64,000 nt of DNA from Cellulophaga sp. BC115SP (GTDB lineage: Bacteria > Bacteroidota > Bacteroidia > Cytophagales > Spirosomataceae). Made by a program: the position numbers and the translations under genes. Shown here one piece after another: positions 7,829-15,814 of the stretch. The stretch spans positions 1 through 64,000 of the forward strand of contig NZ_JAAALB010000011.1 of the NCBI RefSeq assembly GCF_009905545.1. The letters run 5' to 3'. Under the pieces are notes generated by a model. The model was not told the origin of the DNA, did no database searches, and saw only the letters and a program-made list of their open reading frames with translations. Position 1 is the first letter of the stretch. Every line of letters begins with the position of its first letter.

Positions 7829-7976
7829 ACTCATCAAAAAAGCGGTCGAAAACAATTTTCGACCGCTTTTTGAATCTCGGTTTTAGACGCAAAACATTGC
7901 GTCTCTACTGCTAGAACATAGATTTTAAAAATAATCACTCATTCAACATTCATTAAATTCGGGTTACGTTTACTCC
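7829..7976. repeat. Composite palindromic intergenic repeat, copy 1
   Basis: Contains a 16-bp stem (AAAAAGCGGTCGAAAA, 7837-7852, with 7856-7871), then AGACGCAAAACATTGCGTCT, then AATAATCACTCATTC and AAATTCGGG. The same modules in the same order return near 36 kb and 43.3 kb. The hairpin with its T run could also end transcription of the amidohydrolase. This is the main content of the gene-free stretch between the GH43 and amidohydrolase genes. Confidence 0.65.
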
Positions 7977-7984
7977 TGCTTTCT

Positions 7985-8986
7985 TTATTTAAACTTACTG
8001 GCGTCTAAATTGAAAAATCTTACCGCATTGTTAAAGAAAATATCTCTTTTTTGGTCTTCTGACAAATAGTTGGCACTTTCAATTACTTGGATAGATGTCT
8101 CCAACAATTTTGGCCAAATCATAAGATCAGTTCCGTACAAAATTCTTTTTCCAAAACCTGCTTGAACGAGTCTTTTCAAATACGCATGGATTTCTTCTAA
8201 AGGATAACTCCAAATAAAACCTGCCAAATCGACATATACATAGGCATTTGCACCCATCAAGGCAATCATTTCATCGGCCATCGGGTAGCCTGCATGCATT
8301 ACCCAAATTTTTAATTTTGGATGTTTAGCCAACATATCCTCCAACAAAAAAGGACGCCCCAACGAAGCACGGTATTTTGGATTACTGATATTGATATTGC
8401 CGTTTCCGCCCGTACCCATGTGAATACCCACAGGCACACCCAAGCGCTCGGCAACCGCAAAATACTCATCTAGACTAACATCACTCGGAGACATTCCCTG
8501 ATACTGTGGTGCTACCTCTCCCATTACTTTATAAAAGCCAGCTGTCAACGAATCTTCGAAAGCTTTTACTGTCATATCCTTATTGCTACTAATACCTAAA
8601 GATGGAATAATACGGTTAGGTGCTGCTTTATGCCAATTATGAATCACACTGGCATCGCCACTTACAATCATCGTAACATTGAGTCGCTCGGCAGTAGCCA
8701 ATAAGGCATCTTGCATTTCCTTATCGGTTTTAGCAGCCTTCAAGGGATCTGGGCAGTCCAAATTAAAAATTGATGGATTATCACCATGATTATGTGGGTC
8801 AGCGCCTGGCATATTTTTCAAAAACCAAGGGCAAAGATCTGCTGTATTGGGACTAGCCTTGAACGCATGCACATGTACATCGATGATTGGATAATGCTTT
8901 TTGGGTGCTTGTGCGTACGAATTAACTTGAAACGCTAAAACCATCACCAGCAAAAGTACATTGCGAAAACAATAAAGATATTTCAT
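7985..8986 (-). CDS. Exported amidohydrolase (metal-dependent TIM-barrel hydrolase)
   Basis: The ATG at 8986 is chosen because a good signal peptide (MKYLYCFRNVLLLVMVLAFQ, cleavage near YAQA) follows; the frame is open a further 18 codons. The mature protein begins with the amidohydrolase_2 metal motif HVH (residues 38-40) and continues with VGIHMGTGGNG, WVMHAGYPM and YGTDLMIW, which supply the later His and Asp ligands. Members hydrolyse or decarboxylate ring compounds and lactones; the substrate here is unknown. Export is less usual for this family but common in Bacteroidota sugar and aromatic loci. Confidence 0.88.
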   Translation of the reverse strand: MKYLYCFRNVLLLVMVLAFQVNSYAQAPKKHYPIIDVHVHAFKASPNTADLCPWFLKNMPGADPHNHGDNPSIFNLDCPDPLKAAKTDKEMQDALLATAERLNVTMIVSGDASVIHNWHKAAPNRIIPSLGISSNKDMTVKAFEDSLTAGFYKVMGEVAPQYQGMSPSDVSLDEYFAVAERLGVPVGIHMGTGGNGNINISNPKYRASLGRPFLLEDMLAKHPKLKIWVMHAGYPMADEMIALMGANAYVYVDLAGFIWSYPLEEIHAYLKRLVQAGFGKRILYGTDLMIWPKLLETSIQVIESANYLSEDQKRDIFFNNAVRFFNLDASKFK

Positions 8987-9181
8987 AATTGGATAGTAAA
9001 TAATTGAGTAATAAATTTCTAATGTAACAAATTGAGACATTAGACAAATGTAAAACTTTTGTCCTTATTATTACAATATTTTCAATGAAAATTACTATTA
9101 ACAATAGTTGTTAAATTACTTCCATTTCAAAATTTTCTATCTCAAGTTTTTTCTTAGATAGAATAGCCCAACTCAAACACA

Positions 9182-9210
9182 TTGTTCTATACCATGAATT
9201 ATTACCTTTG
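9182..9210 (+). promoter_or_regulatory. Bacteroidota-type promoter for the HD-domain gene
   Basis: TTG at 9182-9184 is followed after 18 bases by TACCTTTG (9203-9210), close to the known Bacteroidota sigma consensus TTTG-N19-TAnnTTTG, and lies 25 bases before the ATG. Confidence 0.6.
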
Positions 9211-9234
9211 TATTTAACATTAAACTAGGTCAAG

Positions 9235-9828
9235 ATGATTTCTGATAATTTACTCAAGCAAATTGCCTTTATCAAGGAGATTGATAAGGTTAAGTATATT
9301 CAAAGAAAAACAAAGCTTTTCAATAGCGATAGAAACGAAAATGATGCCGAACATAGTTGGCATTTGGCGATTATGGCGGTAGTTTTGGCTGAACACTCAA
9401 ACGAAAATATTGATGTTTTAAAAGTGATTAAAATGCTTCTGATTCATGATATTGTAGAGATTGATGCGGGAGACACTTTTATATACGATACACAAAAAAA
9501 TCATACTAATACCGACGAGGAAAGATTGGCCGCTAATCGTATTTTTGGTCTGCTTCCTAAGGCACAAGCTGACGAATTAATTGAGATTTGGGAAGAGTTT
9601 GAGGCTGGCGAAACCAAGGAGGCTAAATTTGCTAAAAGTATGGATAGATTAGAACCGTTATTGCAAAATACTTCTAACAATGGTGGCACTTGGGCGGAGT
9701 TTGGTGTTGACTACGACAAAGTGTACAACAAGAAAAAGGTTATTAAAGAAGGTTCTGAAGTCATTTGGGATTATGCCGAAAACCTAATCAACGAAAGTGT
9801 TGACAAAGGTATTCTAAAGAAAATATAG
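9235..9828 (+). CDS. HD-domain hydrolase (YfbR/HDDC2-like 5'-deoxynucleotidase)
   Basis: The HD metal-binding residues are visible: AEHSWH at about 39-43, the HD pair at 71-72 (LLIHDIVEIDAGD), and a C-terminal Asp in AKSMDRLEP. The 197-residue length matches the HDDC2/YfbR group, metal-dependent phosphohydrolases that remove phosphate from deoxynucleoside monophosphates. No signal peptide, so it acts in the cytoplasm. Monocistronic with its own promoter just upstream. Exact substrate is inferred from family. Confidence 0.88.
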   Translation: MISDNLLKQIAFIKEIDKVKYIQRKTKLFNSDRNENDAEHSWHLAIMAVVLAEHSNENIDVLKVIKMLLIHDIVEIDAGDTFIYDTQKNHTNTDEERLAANRIFGLLPKAQADELIEIWEEFEAGETKEAKFAKSMDRLEPLLQNTSNNGGTWAEFGVDYDKVYNKKKVIKEGSEVIWDYAENLINESVDKGILKKI

Positions 9829-9930
9829 ACAATTACAGGGCTACCTGATTTGGGCATTCAGTTTTTGGTAAAACATTGTTTATGAGACCATTTACTGAAT
9901 GTCAAAATCAAAAATTTGATTTTACAAACT

Positions 9931-10521
9931 ATGAAAAAATCAGCGGCAACACGATTAATGATTTTACAAAAAGCATTTGAATTAATTTATGCAAAAGGCT
10001 ATCAAACCACTAGCATAGATGATATCATTGCTACGACCAAAGTAACCAAAGGCGCTTTTTATTACCATTTCAAAACTAAAGATGAAATGGGCTTGGCGAT
10101 AATCAATGAGTTGCTTAAGCCACAACTAACCGCTGGTTTTATTGAACCTCTTCAAAACAATGAAAATCCGCTAGATGCCATTTATCAATTGATGCAACAT
10201 CTGTTACTTGAAAATGATTTTTTGAAGGTAGAGTATGGCTGTCCTGCTGCCAATTTCACACAAGAAATGACACCTTGGCATTCGGATTTTAGCTTAGCAT
10301 TGTATGAAATTACTCAGCTATGGAATACTCACATGATTGCGGCCATTGAAAAAGGTCAACAAAATGGACTTGTTAGACCAGATGTGAATGCCCAAAGTGT
10401 AACCATGTTTGTGATGTCAAGCTACTGGGGTATCCGAAATTTTGGCAAGTTAGAGAATAGTAAAACCGTGTATCTGCCTTATTTAAAGGAGCTTAAATCC
10501 TATCTTGATTCACTGAGATAA
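9931..10521 (+). CDS. TetR/AcrR-family repressor (196 aa)
   Basis: ATG at 9931 is chosen over the TTG at 9916 since the TetR domain begins immediately. The helix-turn-helix is clear: GYQTTSIDDIIATTKVTKGA then FYYHFKTKDEMG. The C-terminal ligand domain (GCPAANFTQEMTPWHSDF) is of the type common in regulators of small redox or xenobiotic genes. It is followed directly by a perfect 38-bp palindrome that overlaps the promoter of the next gene, so it very probably represses the downstream membrane-protein genes. Confidence 0.9.
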   Translation: MKKSAATRLMILQKAFELIYAKGYQTTSIDDIIATTKVTKGAFYYHFKTKDEMGLAIINELLKPQLTAGFIEPLQNNENPLDAIYQLMQHLLLENDFLKVEYGCPAANFTQEMTPWHSDFSLALYEITQLWNTHMIAAIEKGQQNGLVRPDVNAQSVTMFVMSSYWGIRNFGKLENSKTVYLPYLKELKSYLDSLR

Positions 10522-10527
10522 TTTTTT

Positions 10528-10565
10528 TATTCAAAAAACATACTAACTAGTATGTTTTTTGAATA
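10528..10565. promoter_or_regulatory. Perfect palindrome, TetR operator and possible terminator
   Basis: Two 18-bp arms (10528-10545 and 10548-10565) are exact reverse complements with a 2-bp centre. The core ACATACTAACTAGTATGT looks like a TetR-type operator. Its right edge overlaps TACCTTTG (10564-10571), the minus-7 box of the next gene, so binding would block transcription. In the TetR mRNA the same sequence folds into a hairpin with a T run and could terminate it. Confidence 0.7.
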
Positions 10566-10592
10566 CCTTTGTTACATCAAACAAATCAAGCG

Positions 10593-11051
10593 ATGTATCA
10601 AACACTTACTTTTTATCACAACTTCATGCGGTGGCTCGTTTTGGCGAGCCTAATACTAGCGCTGTATCGAGCGTATCGGGGCTATTCCACGAAAGCGACT
10701 TTTTCAAAAACGGATAATACTATACGACATTGGACTGCTACTATTGCTCATATCCAATTGATGATTGGCATGACCCTCTATTTCAATAGTCCTATTGTCA
10801 GGTATTTTATGCAGCATTTTAAAGAAGCGGTTCAACGATTCGAAATGACTTTCTTTAGCCTTATTCATAGTACTTTGATGCTAATTGCCATAGTTCTTAT
10901 TACGATTGGGTCTGCCAAATCAAAGCGGCAAACCACCGATTCCGAAAAATTCAGGACTATGCTTGTTTGGTTTTCGGTATCGCTCTTGATTATTTTCATT
11001 GCCATACCTTGGCCATTTTCGCCATTTGCACACAGACCTTACTATAGGTAG
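10593..11051 (+). CDS. Four-helix membrane protein (cytochrome-b-like/DUF family)
   Basis: ATG at 10593 preferred to the TTG at 10569, as it stands 22 bases after the minus-7 box. Four hydrophobic segments are visible, at about residues 12-24, 50-64, 84-103 and 117-138, with conserved-looking His residues (FYHNFMRW, IRHWTATIAHIQL, LIHSTLM). Similar uncharacterised inner-membrane proteins are common in Bacteroidota. First gene of a probable operon with the DUF3817-like gene and under the TetR palindrome. Confidence 0.75.
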   Translation: MYQTLTFYHNFMRWLVLASLILALYRAYRGYSTKATFSKTDNTIRHWTATIAHIQLMIGMTLYFNSPIVRYFMQHFKEAVQRFEMTFFSLIHSTLMLIAIVLITIGSAKSKRQTTDSEKFRTMLVWFSVSLLIIFIAIPWPFSPFAHRPYYR

Positions 11052-11080
11052 AACTCTTCATCCTTTAATTTTCATCTTAT

Positions 11081-11392
11081 ATGCTCACATTATTCAAAAC
11101 AAAACTCGGACGTATACGCATCATCGGTTTCTTAGAAGGGCTATCTCTTTTAGTGCTCATTTTCGTGGCGATTCCCATGAAACATCTTTTTCATAATCCT
11201 GCACTATCAAAATTTTTGGGTCCTATTCATGGGGCAATTTTTCTGGTATTTGTGCTCAATACAATGAGTTTGGCGATAGAACAAAACTGGAAATTTAGAA
11301 CAACCACTTGGAAGATCATAGTCGCGTGTTTTATTCCTTTCGGTACTTTTTATATTGATCATAAAATTTTCAAAAACATAAAGGAATCATGA
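11081..11392 (+). CDS. DUF3817-like membrane protein (103 aa)
   Basis: Three helices, a length of about 100 residues and motifs such as RIIGFLEGLSLLVLIFVAIP, LGPIHGAIFLVF and PFGTFYID match the DUF3817 family, small integral membrane proteins of unknown function. It lies 29 bases after the preceding membrane protein and its TGA overlaps the ATG of the rhodanese remnant (ATGA), which points to translational coupling with the originally intact rhodanese gene. Confidence 0.85.
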   Translation: MLTLFKTKLGRIRIIGFLEGLSLLVLIFVAIPMKHLFHNPALSKFLGPIHGAIFLVFVLNTMSLAIEQNWKFRTTTWKIIVACFIPFGTFYIDHKIFKNIKES

Positions 11393-11705
11393 TAATAGCG
11401 ATTATTGTCACTGTTTCTATCCTTCTTATTTATTTGGGATACCGAACTTAAGAAGATCGCAATAAGCGATATGCTATAGGCTATAGGCTGGTAGTATAAA
11501 ATTGTTATTAATGAAATCATGAATACATTTTTGCTTAATGCCTACGGCTTACAGCTTAAAGCGTATTAGTGCAATTTTATTTTGCATTAATACTTAAGAA
11601 GTGTAAAAGTTGAAAATATTCTTAAAGAAAAAGGTTTTCGAAAAGTCTTTAATGGAGGAGCCTGGGTAGATTTAGAAAAAATTGTCAACGAACAGAAGCA
11701 TTAAA
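11389..11705 (+). pseudogene. Membrane-anchored rhodanese, middle lost and replaced by a repeat
   Basis: The 5' part encodes a 20-residue anchor (MIIAIIVTVSILLIYLGYRT) that then meets a stop at 11449. After the repeat, from about 11603, a frame reads RSVKVENILKEKGFRKVFNG followed by GAWVDLEKIVNEQKH and TAA; this is the C-terminal end of a rhodanese domain (compare R-S-x-x-A-x-x-x-L-x-x-x-G-F, then NGG-W). The Cys active-site loop and about 60 residues before it are absent. Bacteroidota rhodaneses often have exactly such an N-terminal anchor and sit before the small protein found next. Calling the halves one gene is inference, but order, strand and family agree. Confidence 0.65.
11446..11601. 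repeat. Hairpin-ended intergenic repeat, copy A
   Basis: About 145 bp bounded at both sides by ACTTAAGAAG (11446-11455 and 11592-11601). It contains GCTATAGGCTATAGGCT, TTTTTGCTTAATGCCTACGG, CTTACAGCTTAAAGCGTATT and a final hairpin (TGCAATTTTATTTTGCA). Copies B (26.6 kb) and C (29.8 kb) share these blocks. Confidence 0.7.
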
Positions 11706-11706
11706 C

Positions 11707-11919
11707 ATGGTATTTGTTTTTAAAACTAATATTGCTAATCAATTTCAAAAGGAAGGTATTTCTAAGCTTCTGAAAAGGTATTTTCCTACCTGCCATTGGA
11801 GTTTCGATTTGGAAGATTGTGATAAAGTTCTGCGTATCGAAAGCTCATTTGATGTAACCCAACACGTAATACAACTGATGCAAGAAAATGGATATGATTG
11901 TGAAGAGCTTATAGATTAG
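11707..11919 (+). CDS. Small ferredoxin-fold-like protein (70 aa)
   Basis: Pattern of strand-helix-strand-strand-helix (MVFVFKTNI, FQKEGISKLLKRYF, WSFDLEDCDKVLRIES, VTQHVIQLMQENGY) resembles heavy-metal-associated domain folds but lacks the CxxC metal site. Such FDLEDCD-containing proteins commonly sit next to rhodanese or thioredoxin genes in Bacteroidota, which supports reading the remnant just upstream as a rhodanese. Function unknown. Confidence 0.7.
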   Translation: MVFVFKTNIANQFQKEGISKLLKRYFPTCHWSFDLEDCDKVLRIESSFDVTQHVIQLMQENGYDCEELID

Positions 11920-12012
11920 TCAAACCTTTATTTTGTAGTATTTACCCATCAGAATCGACGTAACAATCATGGCTTTTTTTTATCTAATCACTTACATTTG
12001 AATAAAAAAACT

Positions 12013-12570
12013 ATGAGAAAATTAAGATTGCAAATGCAAATTTCTGTTGATGGATTTGTGGCGGGTCCAAATGGAGAGGAGGATTGGGTCACAAGAGGCG
12101 ACACTAAACACTGGCAACTTATCAATGATTTGGCGGATAGCTCAGAAACGATACTCATTGGTAGAAAGATGGCAGAGGCTTTTATTCCTCATTTTGAGAA
12201 TTTTGAGGAAGAAAATCCCAAAATTGAGTTTGCTCAGAAAATGGTGAATATGCCAAAAGTCATTTTTAGTAAAACCCTTGATGCTCCATTTGGGAAAAAT
12301 ACCACTCTCGCAAGCGGTGACTTAGCTGAAGAAATTTCTCGGCTCAAAAACCAAACAGGAAAAGATATTCTCGTGTATGGTGGTGTAAGCTTTGTGTCGT
12401 CCCTCCTAGCTGGTAGACATATTGATGAAATGTATTTGCTGGTCAACCCTATCCTAATCGCTAAAGGAATGCGTATTTTTGATCTACTCGAAAATCGTCA
12501 AAACCTAACCTTAGTAAGCGCTACCCCCTCGTACACAGGCGTGACGGCTATGCACTATCGATTGGGGTAA
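12013..12570 (+). CDS. Dihydrofolate-reductase-like (RibD C-terminal) reductase
   Basis: The 185-residue protein begins RKLRLQMQISVDGFVAGPNG and contains the NADPH-binding GRKMAEAF, KDILVYGGVSFVSSLL and MYLLVNPILIAKGMRIF segments of the RibD_C/DHFR-like fold. These stand-alone proteins are often called YwjB/YyaP-type; their substrate is rarely known. ATG at 12013 is preferred to the TTG at 11998. Stands between the rhodanese remnant and the SDR/AraC genes; no clear operon partner. Confidence 0.88.
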   Translation: MRKLRLQMQISVDGFVAGPNGEEDWVTRGDTKHWQLINDLADSSETILIGRKMAEAFIPHFENFEEENPKIEFAQKMVNMPKVIFSKTLDAPFGKNTTLASGDLAEEISRLKNQTGKDILVYGGVSFVSSLLAGRHIDEMYLLVNPILIAKGMRIFDLLENRQNLTLVSATPSYTGVTAMHYRLG

Positions 12571-12616
12571 CGGTGAATTGAGCATTGAGTTCCTTAGTTT
12601 TTCAAACAATTAAAAG

Positions 12617-12672
12617 TAAGTTATTAGTTAACAGTATATCAGTTATTGAAATAGGCTCATAATCAGAAGGAT
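12617..12672 (+). repeat. Leader repeat upstream of the first SDR gene (second copy near 13710-13762)
   Basis: GTTATTAGTTAACAGTATAT and the following bases up to CATAATCAGAAGGAT recur with substitutions as GTTATTAGTTAATAGTATAT ... TATAATCAGATGATT before the first AraC gene. About 50 bp is shared. It might be a duplicated promoter/operator region. Confidence 0.45.
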
Positions 12673-12837
12673 ATATTCAATGTGTAATGTAGCTATATGA
12701 TTAATTCTTTCTTTCTTATTACTTATTTCAAAATAACAAATAACATCAAAATCTCCCACATACACGATTCAGCTACAGCATCGATTGATTGGGCTACTTT
12801 TTTGGGGTGTTCATTATGCAATTTTGCATCAACAAAA

Positions 12838-13689
12838 ATGAATAAAACAATGAACACAGAAAAAGTATGGTTTGTAACAGGGGCTTCAAAGGGTTTGGGG
12901 CTTGCTTTAGTAAAACAGTTATTACAAGAAGGATTTAAGGTAGTTGCTACGACAAGAAGTATCCCAGCTTTAACGGCTGAATTGAATTTTGGTTTAGATC
13001 AACTTCTGCCTCTTGAAGTGAATCTGACTGATAGTTTAGACGTAAAATTGGCAATTGAAAAGAGTATTGCACATTTTGGCAAAATCGATGTCATTGTCAA
13101 TAATGCGGGTTATGGTCAATTAGGCACGATTGAGGAGTTGACAGATGAGGAGGCTCGACAAAATTTTGATGTAAATGTCTTTGGAGTTCTTAATGTGATT
13201 AGACACGCGATGCCGTATCTGCGTGCGCAGCAATCAGGACATATCTTCAATATCGCTTCTGTAGGTGGGTATTTTGGAGGCTTTGCAGGTTGGGGAATTT
13301 ATTGCTCCACCAAATTTGCGATGGCTGGTTTTACCGAGGCTTTAGCAGAGGAAGTAAAAGAGTTTGGCGTAAAGGTTACATTGGTATATCCTGGTTATTT
13401 CCGTACCGACTTCTTATCGAAAGGTTCTCTCAAAACGCCTTTGAACTCGATTTTAGCTTATCAATCGGCTCGTGAATCTGAAAATTTGCACCTAAATGCA
13501 ATTGATGGCAATCAGCCAAATGACCCAGACAAAGCTGCTGCTGCTTTAATTGCGATAAGTAAAGAACAAAAACCACCCGTACACTTGTTGTTGGGAAAAG
13601 ATTCTTACGACATGGTACAACAAAAAATCAGTATCATGACTCAAGAGGTAGAACAATGGAAAGAGGTATCCGTTTCAACGGCATTCTAA
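12838..13689 (+). CDS. Short-chain dehydrogenase/reductase (first of two)
   Basis: The Rossmann TGASKGLGL motif lies about 12-20 residues from the chosen start, NNAGYG marks strand 4, and the catalytic Ser-Tyr-Lys is seen in NIASVGGYFGG and YCSTKFAMAG. Two ATGs (12838 and 12850) are possible; the frame extends upstream for 47 codons without domain character, so a nearby ATG is preferred. It likely oxidises or reduces a small alcohol or carbonyl with NAD(P). It forms a module with the AraC gene just downstream, repeated by the SDR/AraC pair that follows. Confidence 0.9.
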   Translation: MNKTMNTEKVWFVTGASKGLGLALVKQLLQEGFKVVATTRSIPALTAELNFGLDQLLPLEVNLTDSLDVKLAIEKSIAHFGKIDVIVNNAGYGQLGTIEELTDEEARQNFDVNVFGVLNVIRHAMPYLRAQQSGHIFNIASVGGYFGGFAGWGIYCSTKFAMAGFTEALAEEVKEFGVKVTLVYPGYFRTDFLSKGSLKTPLNSILAYQSARESENLHLNAIDGNQPNDPDKAAAALIAISKEQKPPVHLLLGKDSYDMVQQKISIMTQEVEQWKEVSVSTAF

Positions 13690-13839
13690 ATATTTAAGTA
13701 AGAAGACGTTATTAGTTAATAGTATATTAGTTATTTGAAGGAATTTATAATCAGATGATTACATCCAAATAGCACCATAAAATACTATTGATTTAATCTT
13801 TCCCACTACTTAATCGCTTTTAACAGACATTTATTTACT

Positions 13840-14754
13840 ATGGAGAATACATTTCGTTTTAATACAATTGCTGAATTTCATTCATTTTGCCAGTTGCCTA
13901 ATCCTGAGCATCCTTTAATTAGTTTGGTTGACTATAGTCAAGTGAAATATCCAGACTTGGGCGTACAGATGAAATGGGTTCAAAATTTTTATACGATTGG
14001 CTTAAAACGAAATGTTTCTGGAAAGTTTAATTATGGACAAACGCAATATGATTTCAATACGGGTCTATTGAGTTTTGTTGCGCCACTGCAATGTTTAAAA
14101 GTCGAAATTAATCCCAATGTCGAAGTTGAGCCTACAGGTTGGCTTTTATTAATTCATCCTGACTTTTTGTGGAATACAGGATTGGCGAAGAAAATCAAAT
14201 CTTATGACTTTTTCCAATATGCTGTCAATGAAGCGCTATTTATGTCAAACCGAGAGGAAGAAATTATGGTAGAGATTCTACGTAAAATCCAACATGAATA
14301 TCAATCTGCGATGGATAAATTTAGTCAAGAGCTAATTGTTACCCAAATCGAGTTATTGCTGATTTATGCTGAAAGGTTCTATGAGCGCCAATTTCATAGC
14401 AGGAAAAAATCTTCGTTCGAATTACTAGACAAATTTGAACATATTCTTACCAAACACTTTACCGATGGTAATCTCTCAGAAAAAGGCATACCCACTGTAG
14501 CTGATATTGCAGAACAACTCCATATTTCACCCAACTATCTGGGGAGTATTTTAAGAATTCATACCTCACAAAATACGCAACAACATATTCAAAATAAGCT
14601 TATTGACTATGCCAAACAATATTTAAGTACCACTAATATGTCGGTAAGTGAAATTGCTTTTTGCTTAGGATTTGAACATTCGCAATCGTTTAGTAAGCTT
14701 TTTAAACTCAAAACCCAGCAAACGCCTTTGGAGTTTCGACAGTTTTTTAATTAG
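13840..14754 (+). CDS. AraC-family transcription regulator (first of a paralogous pair)
   Basis: 304 residues: an N-terminal cupin-like ligand domain (ISLVDYSQVKYPD, YGQTQYDFNTGLLSFVAPLQ), a linker, and two helix-turn-helix motifs at the C-terminus (IPTVADIAEQLHISPNYLGS and MSVSEIAFCLGFEHSQSFSK). The second AraC gene of this cluster shares the architecture and many residues (INKx.. TQQHIxxKLI, SVxEIAxxLGFExxQSFxKL), so both arose by duplication. It probably regulates the adjacent SDR genes. A leader repeat precedes it. Confidence 0.92.
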   Translation: MENTFRFNTIAEFHSFCQLPNPEHPLISLVDYSQVKYPDLGVQMKWVQNFYTIGLKRNVSGKFNYGQTQYDFNTGLLSFVAPLQCLKVEINPNVEVEPTGWLLLIHPDFLWNTGLAKKIKSYDFFQYAVNEALFMSNREEEIMVEILRKIQHEYQSAMDKFSQELIVTQIELLLIYAERFYERQFHSRKKSSFELLDKFEHILTKHFTDGNLSEKGIPTVADIAEQLHISPNYLGSILRIHTSQNTQQHIQNKLIDYAKQYLSTTNMSVSEIAFCLGFEHSQSFSKLFKLKTQQTPLEFRQFFN

Positions 14755-14882
14755 AAATAGCAAAGTTTGTGCAAATAGAACCTCAAAGTATTTCTGGAAA
14801 CAACCAAACTCATTTTGGAAACATTTCGCAGTTGGGCCTTTTCTAATTTTGTTGAGTAAATTTTAAATCTCAATAAACAATC

Positions 14883-15686
14883 ATGAACAAGACCATTTTT
14901 ATTACTGGCGCCTCGTCTGGCTTAGGAAAAGCAACTGCAAAATTATTTCAATGCAAAGGTTGGAATGTTATTGCTACTATGCGTAACATCGAAAATGAAA
15001 CAGAATTATCTCAACTCGAAAATGTAACGTTACTACCTTTAGATGTTACAGATTTGGAAAATATCAAATCTACTGCCCAAAAAGCGATTGAGTTGGGAGT
15101 AGATGTTGTCTTCAACAATGCAGGATATGGCTTGATTGGCCCTTTGGAAGGCTTATCAGACGAACAAATTATTAAACAATTCAATACTAATTTGTTGGGC
15201 GTATTGCGTGTTACAAAAGAGTTTATTCCTTATTTCAGAGAGAAAAAAGCTGGTATGTTTGTTACCACTACCTCGATTGGAGGGCTCATTGCCTTCCCGA
15301 TGGGTTCTACATATCATGCTACCAAATGGGCATTGGAGGGCTGGAGTGAAAGTTTAGCCTTTGAACTAAATGCTTTTGGTATCGATGTCAAAACGGTATC
15401 TCCAGGCGGAATCAAAACCGATTTTATGAGTCGCTCGATTGATACTGGCTCAAACTCTGCTTACGATGAGTTGTTTGGTGTAATGCTTCAGAATTCGATG
15501 AATATGTTAGAAAATTCTTCTGAACCAATTCAAATTGCGGAAGTAGTATACGAAGCTGTAACAGACGGGAAAAAACAGTTACGCTATGTAGCAGGTGCCG
15601 ACGCACGTGCCTTATATGCTCAAAGATTAGAACAAGGCGATGAAAAATTTAGAACTTGGATAGGACAAGAATTCTTAGGAAGATAG
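14883..15686 (+). CDS. Short-chain dehydrogenase/reductase (second of two)
   Basis: 267 residues starting with MNKTIFITGASSGLGKATAK. NNAGYGLIGPLEGLSDEQ and TTTSIGGLIAFPMGSTYHATKWALEG carry the catalytic Ser, Tyr and Lys; the PGGIKTDF loop follows. It resembles the first SDR in length and in the NNAGYG region but is not a close copy. The 130-bp gap after the AraC stop has no gene. Cytoplasmic NAD(P) oxidoreductase of unknown substrate. Confidence 0.92.
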   Translation: MNKTIFITGASSGLGKATAKLFQCKGWNVIATMRNIENETELSQLENVTLLPLDVTDLENIKSTAQKAIELGVDVVFNNAGYGLIGPLEGLSDEQIIKQFNTNLLGVLRVTKEFIPYFREKKAGMFVTTTSIGGLIAFPMGSTYHATKWALEGWSESLAFELNAFGIDVKTVSPGGIKTDFMSRSIDTGSNSAYDELFGVMLQNSMNMLENSSEPIQIAEVVYEAVTDGKKQLRYVAGADARALYAQRLEQGDEKFRTWIGQEFLGR

Positions 15687-15814
15687 TCTCTTCGTTGGGG
15701 TTATCCAAACATCTCACAGTTGATTTATTAGGATAATCCCAATATCTTAGCCAATTTAGCGAGGTACTTAAGCTTCATCAAAATCGACATAACATTCTAT
15801 CTATCAATACCATT

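Noticed and set aside
7829-7976. CRISPR array suggested by repeated palindromes
   Set aside because: The repeats are not regularly spaced, spacers are absent and no cas genes occur.
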